From assembly GCA_018828145.1 (NCBI GenBank), contig JAHJWO010000047.1:62001-126000 (forward strand): DNA of 64,000 nucleotides. Reading direction: 5' to 3'. Shown here piece after piece: positions 8,648 to 16,112 of the stretch; the first letter of the stretch is position 1, and every line of letters starts with the position of its first letter. A program made the translations under genes and the position numbers. Origin of the DNA: Alphaproteobacteria bacterium (GTDB taxonomy: Bacteria > Pseudomonadota > Alphaproteobacteria > Rhizobiales > Devosiaceae). Below the pieces are notes generated by a model. That model saw only the letters and a list, made by a program, of their open reading frames with translations, searched no databases and was not told where the DNA came from.

Positions 8648-9148
8648 TCAGGCGGTGAGGCGCTCGAATATGGTCGAATTGGTGTAGGTGAGCAGGCCTG
8701 CCAGGGCCAGGGCGATGCCATAGGGCACGCCGGATTTGCGGTCATGCAGCCGCTCGAGCCAGCGGAAGCGGGCAAGGAATGGAGTGAGCGGCACGTTGCG
8801 CAAGGCAAGGATGAGCAGGGTGAGCACGCCACCCAGCAGGGCCGCATAGACGAGGTAGGGCAGAGTCAGCCCGAAGCCGAGCCAGAGCGTGGTCGCGGCA
8901 GCCAGCTTGGCGTCGCCGCCACCGATCCAGCGCAGGGCGAACAGCACGAAGCCGACGGCCAGCACGACGAGGGCGCAGGTCACATGCATGGCAAATTGCT
9001 GCAGCGGCAGATTGATGGAAATGGCCACGACACAGAAGCCGACGACCAGCAGCAGGACCAGCTTGTTGGAAATGCGCATGGTCAGCAGGTCGGAGGATGC
9101 CGCAAATGCCATGCCGAGCGGAAACAGAAGCATTGCAAGTGTGGACAT
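8648..9148 (-). CDS. cpaA: CpaA/TadV prepilin peptidase (A24 family)
   Basis: Small aspartic prepilin peptidase that trims Flp and the TadE-like pseudopilins. The 166-aa protein is almost all membrane helices and carries both catalytic Asp: D20 in SSDLLTMRISNK, after helix 1, and D79 in the GGGDAKL motif (GxGD peptidase signature). It lacks the Cys-rich methylase domain of PilD, as expected for the Tad type. It lies between flp (upstream) and cpaB, all leftward. Confidence 0.93.
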   Translation of the reverse strand: MSTLAMLLFPLGMAFAASSDLLTMRISNKLVLLLVVGFCVVAISINLPLQQFAMHVTCALVVLAVGFVLFALRWIGGGDAKLAAATTLWLGFGLTLPYLVYAALLGGVLTLLILALRNVPLTPFLARFRWLERLHDRKSGVPYGIALALAGLLTYTNSTIFERLTA

Positions 9149-9211
9149 GATGGATCTCCCCGCCGGCGCAACCGGTGCGCTGAGATTGCCCAGCGGCGGT
9201 TAAGAAAGCTC

Positions 9212-9245
9212 AAATAAAAAGGGAGGAGTGCGAGCACTCCCCCCT
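9212..9245 (-). terminator. Rho-independent terminator downstream of flp
   Basis: Reading leftward after the flp stop: a G/C-rich stem pairing GGGAGTGC with GCACTCCTCCC around a short loop, followed by TTTTTATTTG. It would limit read-through into cpaA and allow pilin mRNA to be more abundant than the assembly genes. Confidence 0.75.
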
Positions 9246-9268
9246 TCGATCTGCGCGTCGAGAAGGTA

Positions 9269-9469
9269 TTAGGGGGTCGAGGGTGCTGCGGCACCGCCCG
9301 GAACGGTCACGTTCAGGCGGCCAGCGATGCCGTTGAACAGTGTACCGAGATTGGTACCCAGAGCAGATGCGGCAAGGATGATGCCGACGGAGATCAGAGC
9401 GGCGATGAGGCCGTATTCAATTGCGGTCGCGCCAGACTCGTCCTGCGCGAAACGTGCGAAGATGTTCAT
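9269..9469 (-). CDS. flp: Flp-type major pilin
   Basis: 66-aa type IVb pilin precursor, the structural subunit of the Tad pilus. A short leader (MNIFARFAQDESG) ends at Gly13, where CpaA should cut; mature start ATAIEYGLIA has the diagnostic Glu at +5 and Tyr at +6 and runs into a hydrophobic helix (LIAALISVGIILAASALG). The C-terminus is short and Ala/Pro/Gly rich. ATG at 9469 has GGAG 7 bases upstream; longer in-frame extension lacks a ribosome site. Monocistronic by its own terminator and a large upstream region. Confidence 0.95.
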   Translation of the reverse strand: MNIFARFAQDESGATAIEYGLIAALISVGIILAASALGTNLGTLFNGIAGRLNVTVPGGAAAPSTP

Positions 9470-9489
9470 TCCCAGGCTCCATTTTTCTA

Positions 9490-9504
9490 CGTCACCAAGT
9501 GACG
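9490..9504. promoter_or_regulatory. Perfect inverted repeat in the flp 5' leader
   Basis: CGTCAC, three bases, GTGACG: a 6-base perfect dyad centred about 28 bases upstream of the flp start codon. It could be a repressor operator or a small mRNA hairpin near the ribosome site. Confidence 0.4.
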
Positions 9505-9615
9505 CCATCGTTCGACACGTCACACATCGAACAGTGACCGAGGCTAGAGGGGAGTCCTTGAGATTGCGTTAATCGAAAGACCTCATCCGGCGAAACGCAG
9601 ATCCGATTTCCTTAT

Positions 9616-9633
9616 GTTAATCAGAGGGTTAAC
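9616..9633. promoter_or_regulatory. GTTAA-N8-TTAAC inverted repeat upstream of flp
   Basis: GTTAA and TTAAC arms face each other across 8 bases. This resembles the CtrA box (TTAA-N7-TTAA) but with one extra spacer base, about 150 bases upstream of the flp start. Confidence 0.35.
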
Positions 9634-9823
9634 GAGATACATGGCATTTTATCCAAGTCATCCCGACCCCGATATACTACAAGGCAGGCAGTCATTGCTA
9701 CCGACGTCGTGAGATGCGGGCATCACGTCCGCAAGATACTGCTATATATTCGGGGCATACTTGCAGAATAGCGCTGTGACCGCATGCACAGCGTTTGCCA
9801 ATTATAAACCATTCACGCGGAAA

Positions 9824-10315
9824 ATGGTGGTGTCGAGTATCAGTACCGCCGGAACCGCCATGCGCCCCATGTTTGCCGCCGTCTTCGCATTCAGCCTGTC
9901 GCTGGCATCAAGCCTCGCCCCCGCCCCGGTCGTGGCGCAGGACGGCGCGCCGATCAATGTCAATGTCAACATGGCCCGCATCCTGCGCATCAATGCATCG
10001 GCGGCGACCGTGATTGTCGGCAATCCAGGCATTGCGGACGTCACCATCCAGGATCCGCAGACGCTGATCCTGACCGGCAAGAGCTTTGGCCAGACCAACC
10101 TGATCGTGCTCGACAGTGCCGGCAACCCCATCGCCGATACGCTGATCGAAGTGGTGCAGATGCAGGCCGGCGTGGTGACGGTGTATCAGGGGCAGGCGCG
10201 CACCAGCCTTGCCTGCGCCCCGGTCTGCCAGTCCGTCATCATGATGGGCGACGATCCCGCCTTCTCGTCGCAGGCCGTGGCCTCGTCCCAGCTGGTACAG
10301 CAGCTCGCCAACTGA
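9824..10315 (+). CDS. Secreted protein with CpaC/secretin N-terminal pilus domain
   Basis: About 163 aa with a signal peptide (FAAVFAFSLSLASSLAPAPVVAQ) followed by the domain found at the N-terminus of CpaC secretins: MARILRINASAATVIVGNPGIADVTI and LTGKSFGQTNLIVLD. It has no secretin barrel, so it is a stand-alone periplasmic pilus-domain protein. It ends with CAPVCQSV, a CxxxC pair that could form a disulphide. Start is uncertain: ATG 9824, or ATG 9860, which has CCGGA upstream and begins at the signal peptide. Position beside flp and the TadE-like genes suggests a role in Tad secretin assembly; the exact role is unknown. Confidence 0.75.
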   Translation: MVVSSISTAGTAMRPMFAAVFAFSLSLASSLAPAPVVAQDGAPINVNVNMARILRINASAATVIVGNPGIADVTIQDPQTLILTGKSFGQTNLIVLDSAGNPIADTLIEVVQMQAGVVTVYQGQARTSLACAPVCQSVIMMGDDPAFSSQAVASSQLVQQLAN

Positions 10316-10318
10316 CGT

Positions 10319-10382
10319 TGACCATCGGTTAACCCTAGCCGCAAGCGCCCGGCGCAGCGGCCCGGATACTAACCATCGGTTA
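10319..10382. promoter_or_regulatory. Repeated ACCATCGGTTA motif upstream of the TadE-like genes
   Basis: TGACCATCGGTTA (10319-10331) and the perfect dyad TAACC-ATC-GGTTA (10370-10382) occur 51 bases apart in the 111-base gap before the first TadE-like gene. The shared GGTTA(A/G) core also occurs upstream of cpaB. A common regulator of pilus genes is a reasonable guess. Confidence 0.45.
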
Positions 10383-10426
10383 GCCACGCGGGTCTAGGTT
10401 CGCTTCGTTGCAACCAGGCGTGGATA

Positions 10427-10999
10427 ATGGCGACCAATCTTGTCTCGCTGATCGGACGAGCCTTGCTGCCCAAGCGGCGGTGCGGCTTCGCGCGCGACGA
10501 GCGCGGTGTCACCGCCGTTGAATTCGGTCTGCTGGCCGTTCCCTTCTTCTCGATTGTCGGCGCCATCCTCGAGACCTCGATCGTCTTCCTGTCGGGCCAG
10601 ATCCTCGAAAGCGCCGTGCATGATGTGAGCCGGCTGATCCGCACCGGCCAGGCCCAGGCCGCCAATGTCACCGAGGCCAGCTTCAAGGCAACCATCTGCG
10701 GCCGGCTGTACGGGCTCTTCGCGGACTGCGAGGAGGAGCTGTTCGTCGAGGTGCAGGTGCTCAACAACTTCAACGCGACCAGCATCACGCCGCCCGTCGA
10801 CTGGACGGCCGACGAAGAAGAGGATTGGACGCGCACGCCAGTTTATGCGCCAGGCCAGGGGTCGAACATTGTCCTGGTGCAGGTCTACTACAAATGGCCT
10901 GTGGTTCTGGGCCTGGGCGACGTCTCGATGGCGAACCTGCCCGGGAACAAGAGGCTGCTCGGCGCCGCCGCCGTTTTCCGCAACGAGCCCTTTTCATGA
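10427..10999 (+). CDS. TadE/TadF-like pseudopilin
   Basis: 190-aa minor pilin-like protein. A basic leader (LLPKRRCGFARDERG) precedes the TadE-type cleavage and helix motif GVTAVEFGLLAVPFFSIVGAILE; the rest is a periplasmic domain with two Cys (TICGRLYGLFADCEEE). CpaA-type peptidases process such proteins, and TadE/TadF are required for Tad pilus biogenesis. Its TGA overlaps the ATG of the next gene (ATGA at 10996), implying coupled translation. Confidence 0.85.
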   Translation: MATNLVSLIGRALLPKRRCGFARDERGVTAVEFGLLAVPFFSIVGAILETSIVFLSGQILESAVHDVSRLIRTGQAQAANVTEASFKATICGRLYGLFADCEEELFVEVQVLNNFNATSITPPVDWTADEEEDWTRTPVYAPGQGSNIVLVQVYYKWPVVLGLGDVSMANLPGNKRLLGAAAVFRNEPFS

Positions 11000-11571
11000 G
11001 AATGGCCTGGCACGGTCTGGTGCAACGCCTGCGGCTGTTGCGGGTGGCCGAAGCAGGGACGGCGGCCGTCGAGTTCGCCCTGATCCTGCCGATCATGCTG
11101 CTGGTCTATATCGGCTCTGTGGAGGCCAGCGCGGTGATCTCGATGGACCGCCGCGTGCAATCGGTGGCGGGTACGCTGGGTGACCTCGTTGCCCGGGCCG
11201 ACACCAATATCTCCGCGGCCACGCTGGCCGACTATTTCCGCGCCGCCGGCGGGATCATGACACCCTACCCGGCCGATGGGCTGGGCCAGGTGGTGACACA
11301 GCTGGAGGTGGATGACGACGGCACCGCGACCGTCGTCTGGTCCCGGCAATATGTGGATGGGGACTACGGCGTGGGGACCGACTACCTGCCGGGGGATACC
11401 TATGAGTTGGCAGAGGCCATGCAGACCATAGCGGCAGGGAACTTCCTCATCGTGGCGGAGGCGACGAATACCTACCTGCCGATGTATGGCTTTGCCTTCG
11501 ATCAGCCGATCCGGCTCTATCGCGAGAATTTCTTCATGCCCCGCTTCGGCGGCAGCATCTCCGTGAACTAG
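10996..11571 (+). CDS. TadE/TadG-like pseudopilin, second copy
   Basis: 191-aa protein with an N-terminal AGTAAVEFALILPIMLLVYIG motif, the TadE-like cleavage and membrane segment, followed by a periplasmic domain (VQSVAGTLGDLVARADTNIS) typical of short TadG/TadE-like proteins in rhizobia. ATG at 10996 overlaps the preceding stop by 4 bases; an upstream in-frame extension to 10825 reads through the previous gene and is not credible. It lacks the large vWA domain of classical TadG. Confidence 0.82.
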   Translation: MRMAWHGLVQRLRLLRVAEAGTAAVEFALILPIMLLVYIGSVEASAVISMDRRVQSVAGTLGDLVARADTNISAATLADYFRAAGGIMTPYPADGLGQVVTQLEVDDDGTATVVWSRQYVDGDYGVGTDYLPGDTYELAEAMQTIAAGNFLIVAEATNTYLPMYGFAFDQPIRLYRENFFMPRFGGSISVN

Positions 11572-11665
11572 GCCTTTCCCGGCTTACGGCAGCAGCCTCT
11601 CCCGCTTGCGCGGCTCACGGACGCATGCCACAAGCCAGCAACCCTTCACTCTCCGGCGGTAGACG

Positions 11666-12286
11666 ATGAACGATACGCTTGTCCCTGTGTTCGACCTTGG
11701 CGGCGTGTTCGTCGACTGGAACCCGATGTACCTGTTCCGCAAGCTCTTCGAGAGCGAGGAGGACGCACAGTGGTTCCAGGACGAAATCTGCACGCTGGCC
11801 TGGAATCTTGAATTTGACGCCGGCGAGATCTATTCCGAGGGTGTCGCCAAGCTGATCACCCGCTTCCCCAAATACTGGCGCGAAATCCAGGCCTATGACC
11901 TGCGCTGGAAGGAAACGCTGGGCGGCTTCATCGAGGGCACAATCGACATTCACAACGAACTGATCGAGCAGGACATCCCGACCTTTGCCATCACCAACTT
12001 CTCCTGGGAGAAGTGGGTGAGCTGCCTGCCTGAATGGCCCTTCCTCGAAAAGTTCGATGGGGTGATCGTTTCAGGGCTCGAGGGGCTGGTGAAGCCGGAT
12101 CCGCGACTCTATCGGGTGTTCTGCGAACGCTATGGCATTGCCGCCGAGAACTGCGTCTTCATCGATGACAGCGAGCAGAATATCGTGGCGGCCCGCAAGT
12201 TCGGCATGCATGGCATCCACTTCCAGGATCCGGTGATGCTGCGCAAGGAACTTATCGCACTGGGGCTTCCGCTCAAGGCGAAGTAA
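11666..12286 (+). CDS. HAD-superfamily hydrolase (YihX-type, HAD-IA)
   Basis: 206-aa cytosolic phosphatase-like protein. Motif I is VFDLGGVFVDWNP (nucleophile Asp; the usual second Asp position is Gly, as in the YihX/FDLGGVL subgroup), motif II lies in FAITNFSW, the Lys in GLVKPDPRLYRVFCERYG, and motif III is VFIDDSEQNIVAARKFGMHGIHF. Members dephosphorylate sugar phosphates or similar small metabolites; the substrate cannot be read here. It is a single rightward gene, convergent with the VOC gene. Confidence 0.85.
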   Translation: MNDTLVPVFDLGGVFVDWNPMYLFRKLFESEEDAQWFQDEICTLAWNLEFDAGEIYSEGVAKLITRFPKYWREIQAYDLRWKETLGGFIEGTIDIHNELIEQDIPTFAITNFSWEKWVSCLPEWPFLEKFDGVIVSGLEGLVKPDPRLYRVFCERYGIAAENCVFIDDSEQNIVAARKFGMHGIHFQDPVMLRKELIALGLPLKAK

Positions 12287-12338
12287 GCCCCGGCCCAATA
12301 CGATCGTTACCCTCCGGCTTGACCCGTGGGTCTGCCGC

Positions 12339-12734
12339 CTAGCGGAAGCGCCCGCCCTTCTGGATGACTTCGATCTTGTAGCCGTCCGGGTCGGTGGCGA
12401 AGAAGAAGCGGGCGACCAGAACCTCGCCGTTCCTGAAGTCGACCAGCTTGCCCGCGGTAAAGCCTTCGGCGGTGAACCGGGCATGCTCGGCATCGACATC
12501 GTCGACCACGACAGCGAGGTGGCCATAGCCGTTGCCCAGCTCATAGGGCTCGGCGCGTCCCTTGTTGATGGTCAGTTCCAACTCAAAGCCAACTTCATCG
12601 CCGGCCAGGTAGACGAGGGTAAAAGTCTCGAAGTCGAGGCGATCAACGACCGAAAGGCCAAAGGCCTTCTGATAGAAGCCGACGGAACGGGCTTCGTCGA
12701 CGACGCGGATCATTGTGTGAACAAGTTTCGCCAT
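12339..12734 (-). CDS. VOC-fold, glyoxalase I-like protein
   Basis: 131-aa vicinal-oxygen-chelate protein with the GloA pattern: paired beta-alpha-beta-beta-beta modules, candidate metal ligands His6 (LVHTMIRV), Glu in VGFELELT, His in YGHLAVVVDDV and Glu in YKIEVIQK. The motif FYQKAFGLSVVDRLDFETFTLVYL is close to lactoylglutathione lyase. All four ligand positions are present, so a metalloenzyme detoxifying methylglyoxal is plausible. It starts 12 bases after upp ends and may be the last gene of the nucleoside operon. Confidence 0.8.
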   Translation of the reverse strand: MAKLVHTMIRVVDEARSVGFYQKAFGLSVVDRLDFETFTLVYLAGDEVGFELELTINKGRAEPYELGNGYGHLAVVVDDVDAEHARFTAEGFTAGKLVDFRNGEVLVARFFFATDPDGYKIEVIQKGGRFR

Positions 12735-12746
12735 ACGCGTGGGCCT

Positions 12747-13388
12747 CTACCTGGTGCCGTACATGCGGTCGCCCGCATCGCCGAGGCCGGGGACGATATA
12801 CCCTTTCTCATTGAGATGGCTGTCGATCGAGGCCGTGAAGACCGGCACGTCGGGATGGGCGGCGGTGAAGTTGGCGATGCCTTCGGGTGCGGCGAGCAGG
12901 CAGAGGAAGCGGATATTGTTGGCGCCGCGCTCCTTGAGCTTTTCGATCGCCGCCGTGGCCGAGTTGCCGGTGGCCAGCATCGGGTCGACCACGATGATCA
13001 GGCGATCCTCGAGGTTGGACGGCGCCTTGAAGTAGTATTCAACCGGCTCCAGCGTTTCGTGATCGCGATAGATGCCGATATGGGCGACGCGCGCGGCGGG
13101 AACCAGGTCGAGCATGCCGTCGAGCAGGCCATTGCCGGCGCGCAGGATGGACGCAAAGACCAGCTTCTTGCCCTTGATGGCGGGGCTGTCCATATGCGAC
13201 ATCGGCGTCTCGATCGGGATCATTTCCAGCTCGAGATCGCGGGTCACCTCGTAGCACATCAAATGCGCAATCTCGCGCAGCAGGCGGCGGAAACCGGCGA
13301 TAGAGGTCTCCCTGTTGCGCATGATGGTCAGCTTGTGCTGGATCAGCGGGTGATCGATGACCGTGACATTGCCAACCTTGGTGCTCAT
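12747..13388 (-). CDS. upp: Uracil phosphoribosyltransferase
   Basis: 213 aa. Converts uracil plus PRPP to UMP, recovering the base released by pyrimidine nucleoside phosphorolysis. Landmarks: N-terminal [18 protein letters not shown], the PRPP-binding loop [22 protein letters not shown], and the uracil-binding C-terminus [16 protein letters not shown]. Full length for Upp. Lies 17 bases after deoB in the leftward operon. Confidence 0.96.
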   Translation of the reverse strand: MSTKVGNVTVIDHPLIQHKLTIMRNRETSIAGFRRLLREIAHLMCYEVTRDLELEMIPIETPMSHMDSPAIKGKKLVFASILRAGNGLLDGMLDLVPAARVAHIGIYRDHETLEPVEYYFKAPSNLEDRLIIVVDPMLATGNSATAAIEKLKERGANNIRFLCLLAAPEGIANFTAAHPDVPVFTASIDSHLNEKGYIVPGLGDAGDRMYGTR

Positions 13389-13405
13389 GGGATCCGCCTG
13401 ACGCG

Positions 13406-14623
13406 TTAGAGAAAACTCTTGCCGTGGCGGCCGGGCGCGAGGCCGAGCCAGTGGGCAATACTCTCACCTATATCAGCGAAGGTGGGGCGAATGCCAATCT
13501 CGCCTTGTGACAGGCTTGGGGAAAAGACCAGGATCGGCACCTGTTCACGCGTGTGATCGCTGCCCGGCCAGGTCGGATCATTGCCGTGGTCGGCCGTCAG
13601 CACCAGAAGATCGTCGTGCCGCAGCTTGGCGATGAGTTCGGGCAGCCGGGAATCAAAATATTCGAGCGCGGCGGCATAGCCTGGCACGTCGCGGCGGTGG
13701 CCATACTCGCTGTCGAAATCGACGAAGTTGGTCATGACGAAGGCGTTGTCGGCGGCCATTTCCATGGCATCCAGCGTCTTGTCGAAGAGCTGGGCGAGGC
13801 CGGTGCCCTTGATCTTGTGTGTCACGCCGTGACCGGCATAGATGTCGGAAATCTTGCCGATGGCATAGACCTGGTTGCCGGCCTGCTTGTTGCGATCGAG
13901 CAGGGTCGGCTCGGGCGGCGAGATGGCAAAGTCGCGGCGATTGCCGGTCCGCTTGAAACTGGCGACATCCTCGCCCACGAAGGGGCGGGCGATGACGCGG
14001 CCGATCATCAGCGGCGCGGTCAGTTCGAAGGCGATCTGGCAGATTTCGTAGAGGCGCTCAAGCCCGAAATGGCTCTCATGCGCGGCGATCTGGAAGACGC
14101 TATCGATCGAGGTGTAGCAGATCGGCTTGCCGGTGCGGATGCTCTCCTCGCCCAGTTCGGCGATGATAGTGGTGCCCGAGGCATGCTTGTCGCCCAGGAT
14201 GCCGGGGAGCTTGGCGCGCTTGATGAATTCGGCAATCAGCTCGGGCGGAAAGGTCGGCTCGGTCTGGGGGAAATAGCCCCATTCGAAGGGCACCGGCACG
14301 CCGGCGATTTCCCAATGGCCGGATGGGGTATCCTTGCCCTTGCTGACTTCCCGGCCGACGCCGAAGCGCCCGCCCTTTGCCGTGGCCGAGAGACCGGGCG
14401 GCAGGGTGCCGGTCGAGAGCTGGATGGCGGCGCCGATGCCCAGGGCATCGAGATTGGGGACATTGAGCGGGCCTGAACGCAAGCCATCGCGGTCGGCCTT
14501 TCCCGCCGCTGCGTGCTCGGCGATATGGCCGAAGGTATTGGAGCCGACATCGCCATAGGCGTCAGCGTCCGGCGCGCCGCCAATGCCGACGCTGTCGAGA
14601 ATGCAGAGTATGGCACGGGGCAT
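13406..14623 (-). CDS. deoB: Phosphopentomutase
   Basis: 405 aa, usual length. Interconverts (deoxy)ribose-1-phosphate and (deoxy)ribose-5-phosphate, feeding DeoC. Alkaline-phosphatase-fold metal motifs are intact: [18 protein letters not shown] at the N-terminus, [19 protein letters not shown], and [19 protein letters not shown] near the C-terminus. ATG at 14623 fits the conserved start ([13 protein letters not shown]); the open frame continues upstream into deoA sequence without a start that suits the family. deoA stops 10 bases before it. Confidence 0.95.
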   Translation of the reverse strand: MPRAILCILDSVGIGGAPDADAYGDVGSNTFGHIAEHAAAGKADRDGLRSGPLNVPNLDALGIGAAIQLSTGTLPPGLSATAKGGRFGVGREVSKGKDTPSGHWEIAGVPVPFEWGYFPQTEPTFPPELIAEFIKRAKLPGILGDKHASGTTIIAELGEESIRTGKPICYTSIDSVFQIAAHESHFGLERLYEICQIAFELTAPLMIGRVIARPFVGEDVASFKRTGNRRDFAISPPEPTLLDRNKQAGNQVYAIGKISDIYAGHGVTHKIKGTGLAQLFDKTLDAMEMAADNAFVMTNFVDFDSEYGHRRDVPGYAAALEYFDSRLPELIAKLRHDDLLVLTADHGNDPTWPGSDHTREQVPILVFSPSLSQGEIGIRPTFADIGESIAHWLGLAPGRHGKSFL

Positions 14624-14633
14624 GGGATGGTCC

Positions 14634-15956
14634 TCAGGCGGTCGGGTCAATGGTATCGGCGATAAGCGGAAAGGCCGGACCGGCGTCACCAAGGCGATAG
14701 GCGGCCTTGAGGCGGGCCTCCGCGTCGGCTGCCGAGGCCTCGTCGCGGGCATGGATGCGGGCAATCGGGGTCTGGCCATCGACCTGGGCACCGATGCCGC
14801 GCAGGTGATCAAAGCCGACGGTGTGATCGATGGTGTCAGTGGGCGTGGCCCGACCGCCGCCAAGCGCCACCACCGCCATGCCGACGCCGCGCGTGTCGAT
14901 CGCGGCGACGGTGCCCTGGCCGGTGGCAAAGACGTCGCGGACGATCGGGGCGGGCGCCAGATAGGCGTCAACGCGCTCGACAAAATCTCCGGGCCCGCCC
15001 AGGGCGTGCACCATGGTGGAAAACCGTTCGGTGGCGCGGCCGCTATCGAGCGCGGCGACTGCGAGCATGCGGCCGGCGTCACGCGTTGTCGCCTTGCCCG
15101 TCATGAACACCAGTTCGGCGCAGAGCGACAGCGTCACCTCGCGCACGCGCCAGTCCTGATGGGCGCCGGTGAGGAAGTCGACGGCGTTGCGGACTTCGAG
15201 GCCATTGCCGGCGGCACTGGCCAGCGGCTCGTTCATGTCGGTGATCAGTGCCCCGGTCTTGAGGCCGGCGCCATTGGCCACTTCGACGAGACTTTTCGCC
15301 AGATCGCGCGACTTTTCCAGCGTCGGCATGAAGGCGCCCGAGCCTGTCTTGACGTCGAGGATCAGCGCGCCGAGCCCGGCGGCGAGCTTCTTGGAGAGGA
15401 TTGAGGCGGTGATCAGCGAAATGGATTCCACAGTGCCGGTGACGTCGCGGATGGCGTAGAGCGTCTTGTCGGCGGGCGCGAGATCGGCGGTCTGGCCGAT
15501 GATGGCGCAGCCGGCCTGGCGGACGACCTGGCGGAACAGCGCATTGTCCGGGCTGGTCTGGTACCCGGGTATGGCATCGAACTTGTCGAGCGTGCCGCCG
15601 GTATGGCCGAGGCCGCGGCCGGAAATCATCGGCACATAGATGCCGATTGCGGCCAGGATCGGCGCGAGCATCAGGCTGACATTGTCGCCGACGCCGCCGG
15701 TGGAATGCTTGTCCGCCACCGGGCCATCGAGATCGGACCAATCGAGCACGGTGCCGCTATCGCGCATGGCCACGGTCAGCGCCACGCGCTCGGGCATGGT
15801 CATGTCCTGGAAATAGACCGCCATGGCGAAGGCGGCGGCCTGGGCATGGGAGACGGTGCCCTTGGCAAAGCCGGCGATGAACTGGGCGATGTCGTCCGCA
15901 GCCAGCGTTTCGCCATTGCGCTTCTTGAGGATGACTTCTTGGGGGAGGAAGACCAT
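14634..15956 (-). CDS. deoA: Thymidine phosphorylase
   Basis: 440 aa. Phosphorolysis of thymidine and deoxyuridine to base plus deoxyribose-1-phosphate. Shows the family landmarks [15 protein letters not shown], the phosphate-binding [42 protein letters not shown] and [18 protein letters not shown] at 15956 matches the conserved N-terminus; a longer open frame reaching 16004 runs into the adjacent palindromic repeat and is rejected. Ribosome site is weak. A 156-base gap with repeat element A separates it from the aldehyde dehydrogenase gene upstream. Confidence 0.95.
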   Translation of the reverse strand: MVFLPQEVILKKRNGETLAADDIAQFIAGFAKGTVSHAQAAAFAMAVYFQDMTMPERVALTVAMRDSGTVLDWSDLDGPVADKHSTGGVGDNVSLMLAPILAAIGIYVPMISGRGLGHTGGTLDKFDAIPGYQTSPDNALFRQVVRQAGCAIIGQTADLAPADKTLYAIRDVTGTVESISLITASILSKKLAAGLGALILDVKTGSGAFMPTLEKSRDLAKSLVEVANGAGLKTGALITDMNEPLASAAGNGLEVRNAVDFLTGAHQDWRVREVTLSLCAELVFMTGKATTRDAGRMLAVAALDSGRATERFSTMVHALGGPGDFVERVDAYLAPAPIVRDVFATGQGTVAAIDTRGVGMAVVALGGGRATPTDTIDHTVGFDHLRGIGAQVDGQTPIARIHARDEASAADAEARLKAAYRLGDAGPAFPLIADTIDPTA

Positions 15957-15992
15957 TGATTGGGGCTTTCTGCGGCCGGTGCTTGCTACTCC

Positions 15993-16106
15993 ACCCCCTC
16001 CCAACCTCCCCCATCAAGGGGGAGGTGCTGTCCGGTGGGTTGGACCAAATCTAGCCACCAGAGTGGAGAGAAACCTCCCCCTTGATGGGGGAGGTAGGAG
16101 GGGGTG
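15993..16106. repeat. Dispersed palindromic element A, copy 1
   Basis: Two stem-loops, CCTCCCCC-ATCAA-GGGGGAGG and CCTCCCCC-TTGAT-GGGGGAGG, are exact reverse complements of each other and are bracketed by CACCCCCTCC and GGAGGGGGTG. The whole 114-base unit can therefore fold as one long cruciform. Sits inside the operon between the aldehyde dehydrogenase gene and deoA. Related copies at 35109, 48115, 50275 and a partial copy at 57708. Confidence 0.9.
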
Positions 16107-16112
16107 ATGGGC

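Larger units (their letters stand above)
9470..9823. promoter_or_regulatory. Divergent promoter region between flp and the CpaC-N-like gene
   Basis: 354 bases without a gene, noticeably more AT-rich than its neighbours. It holds a perfect inverted repeat CGTCAC-CAA-GTGACG (9490-9504) in the flp leader, a GTTAA-N8-TTAAC inverted repeat (9616-9633), and TATATATTC near 9744 upstream of the rightward gene. I could not fix a sigma-70 -35/-10 pair for either side. Confidence 0.5.

Noticed and set aside
13406..15082. 558-aa N-terminally extended deoB
   Set aside because: The extra residues are Pro/Ser/Arg-rich out-of-frame deoA sequence; the known DeoB N-terminus begins at ATG 14623.
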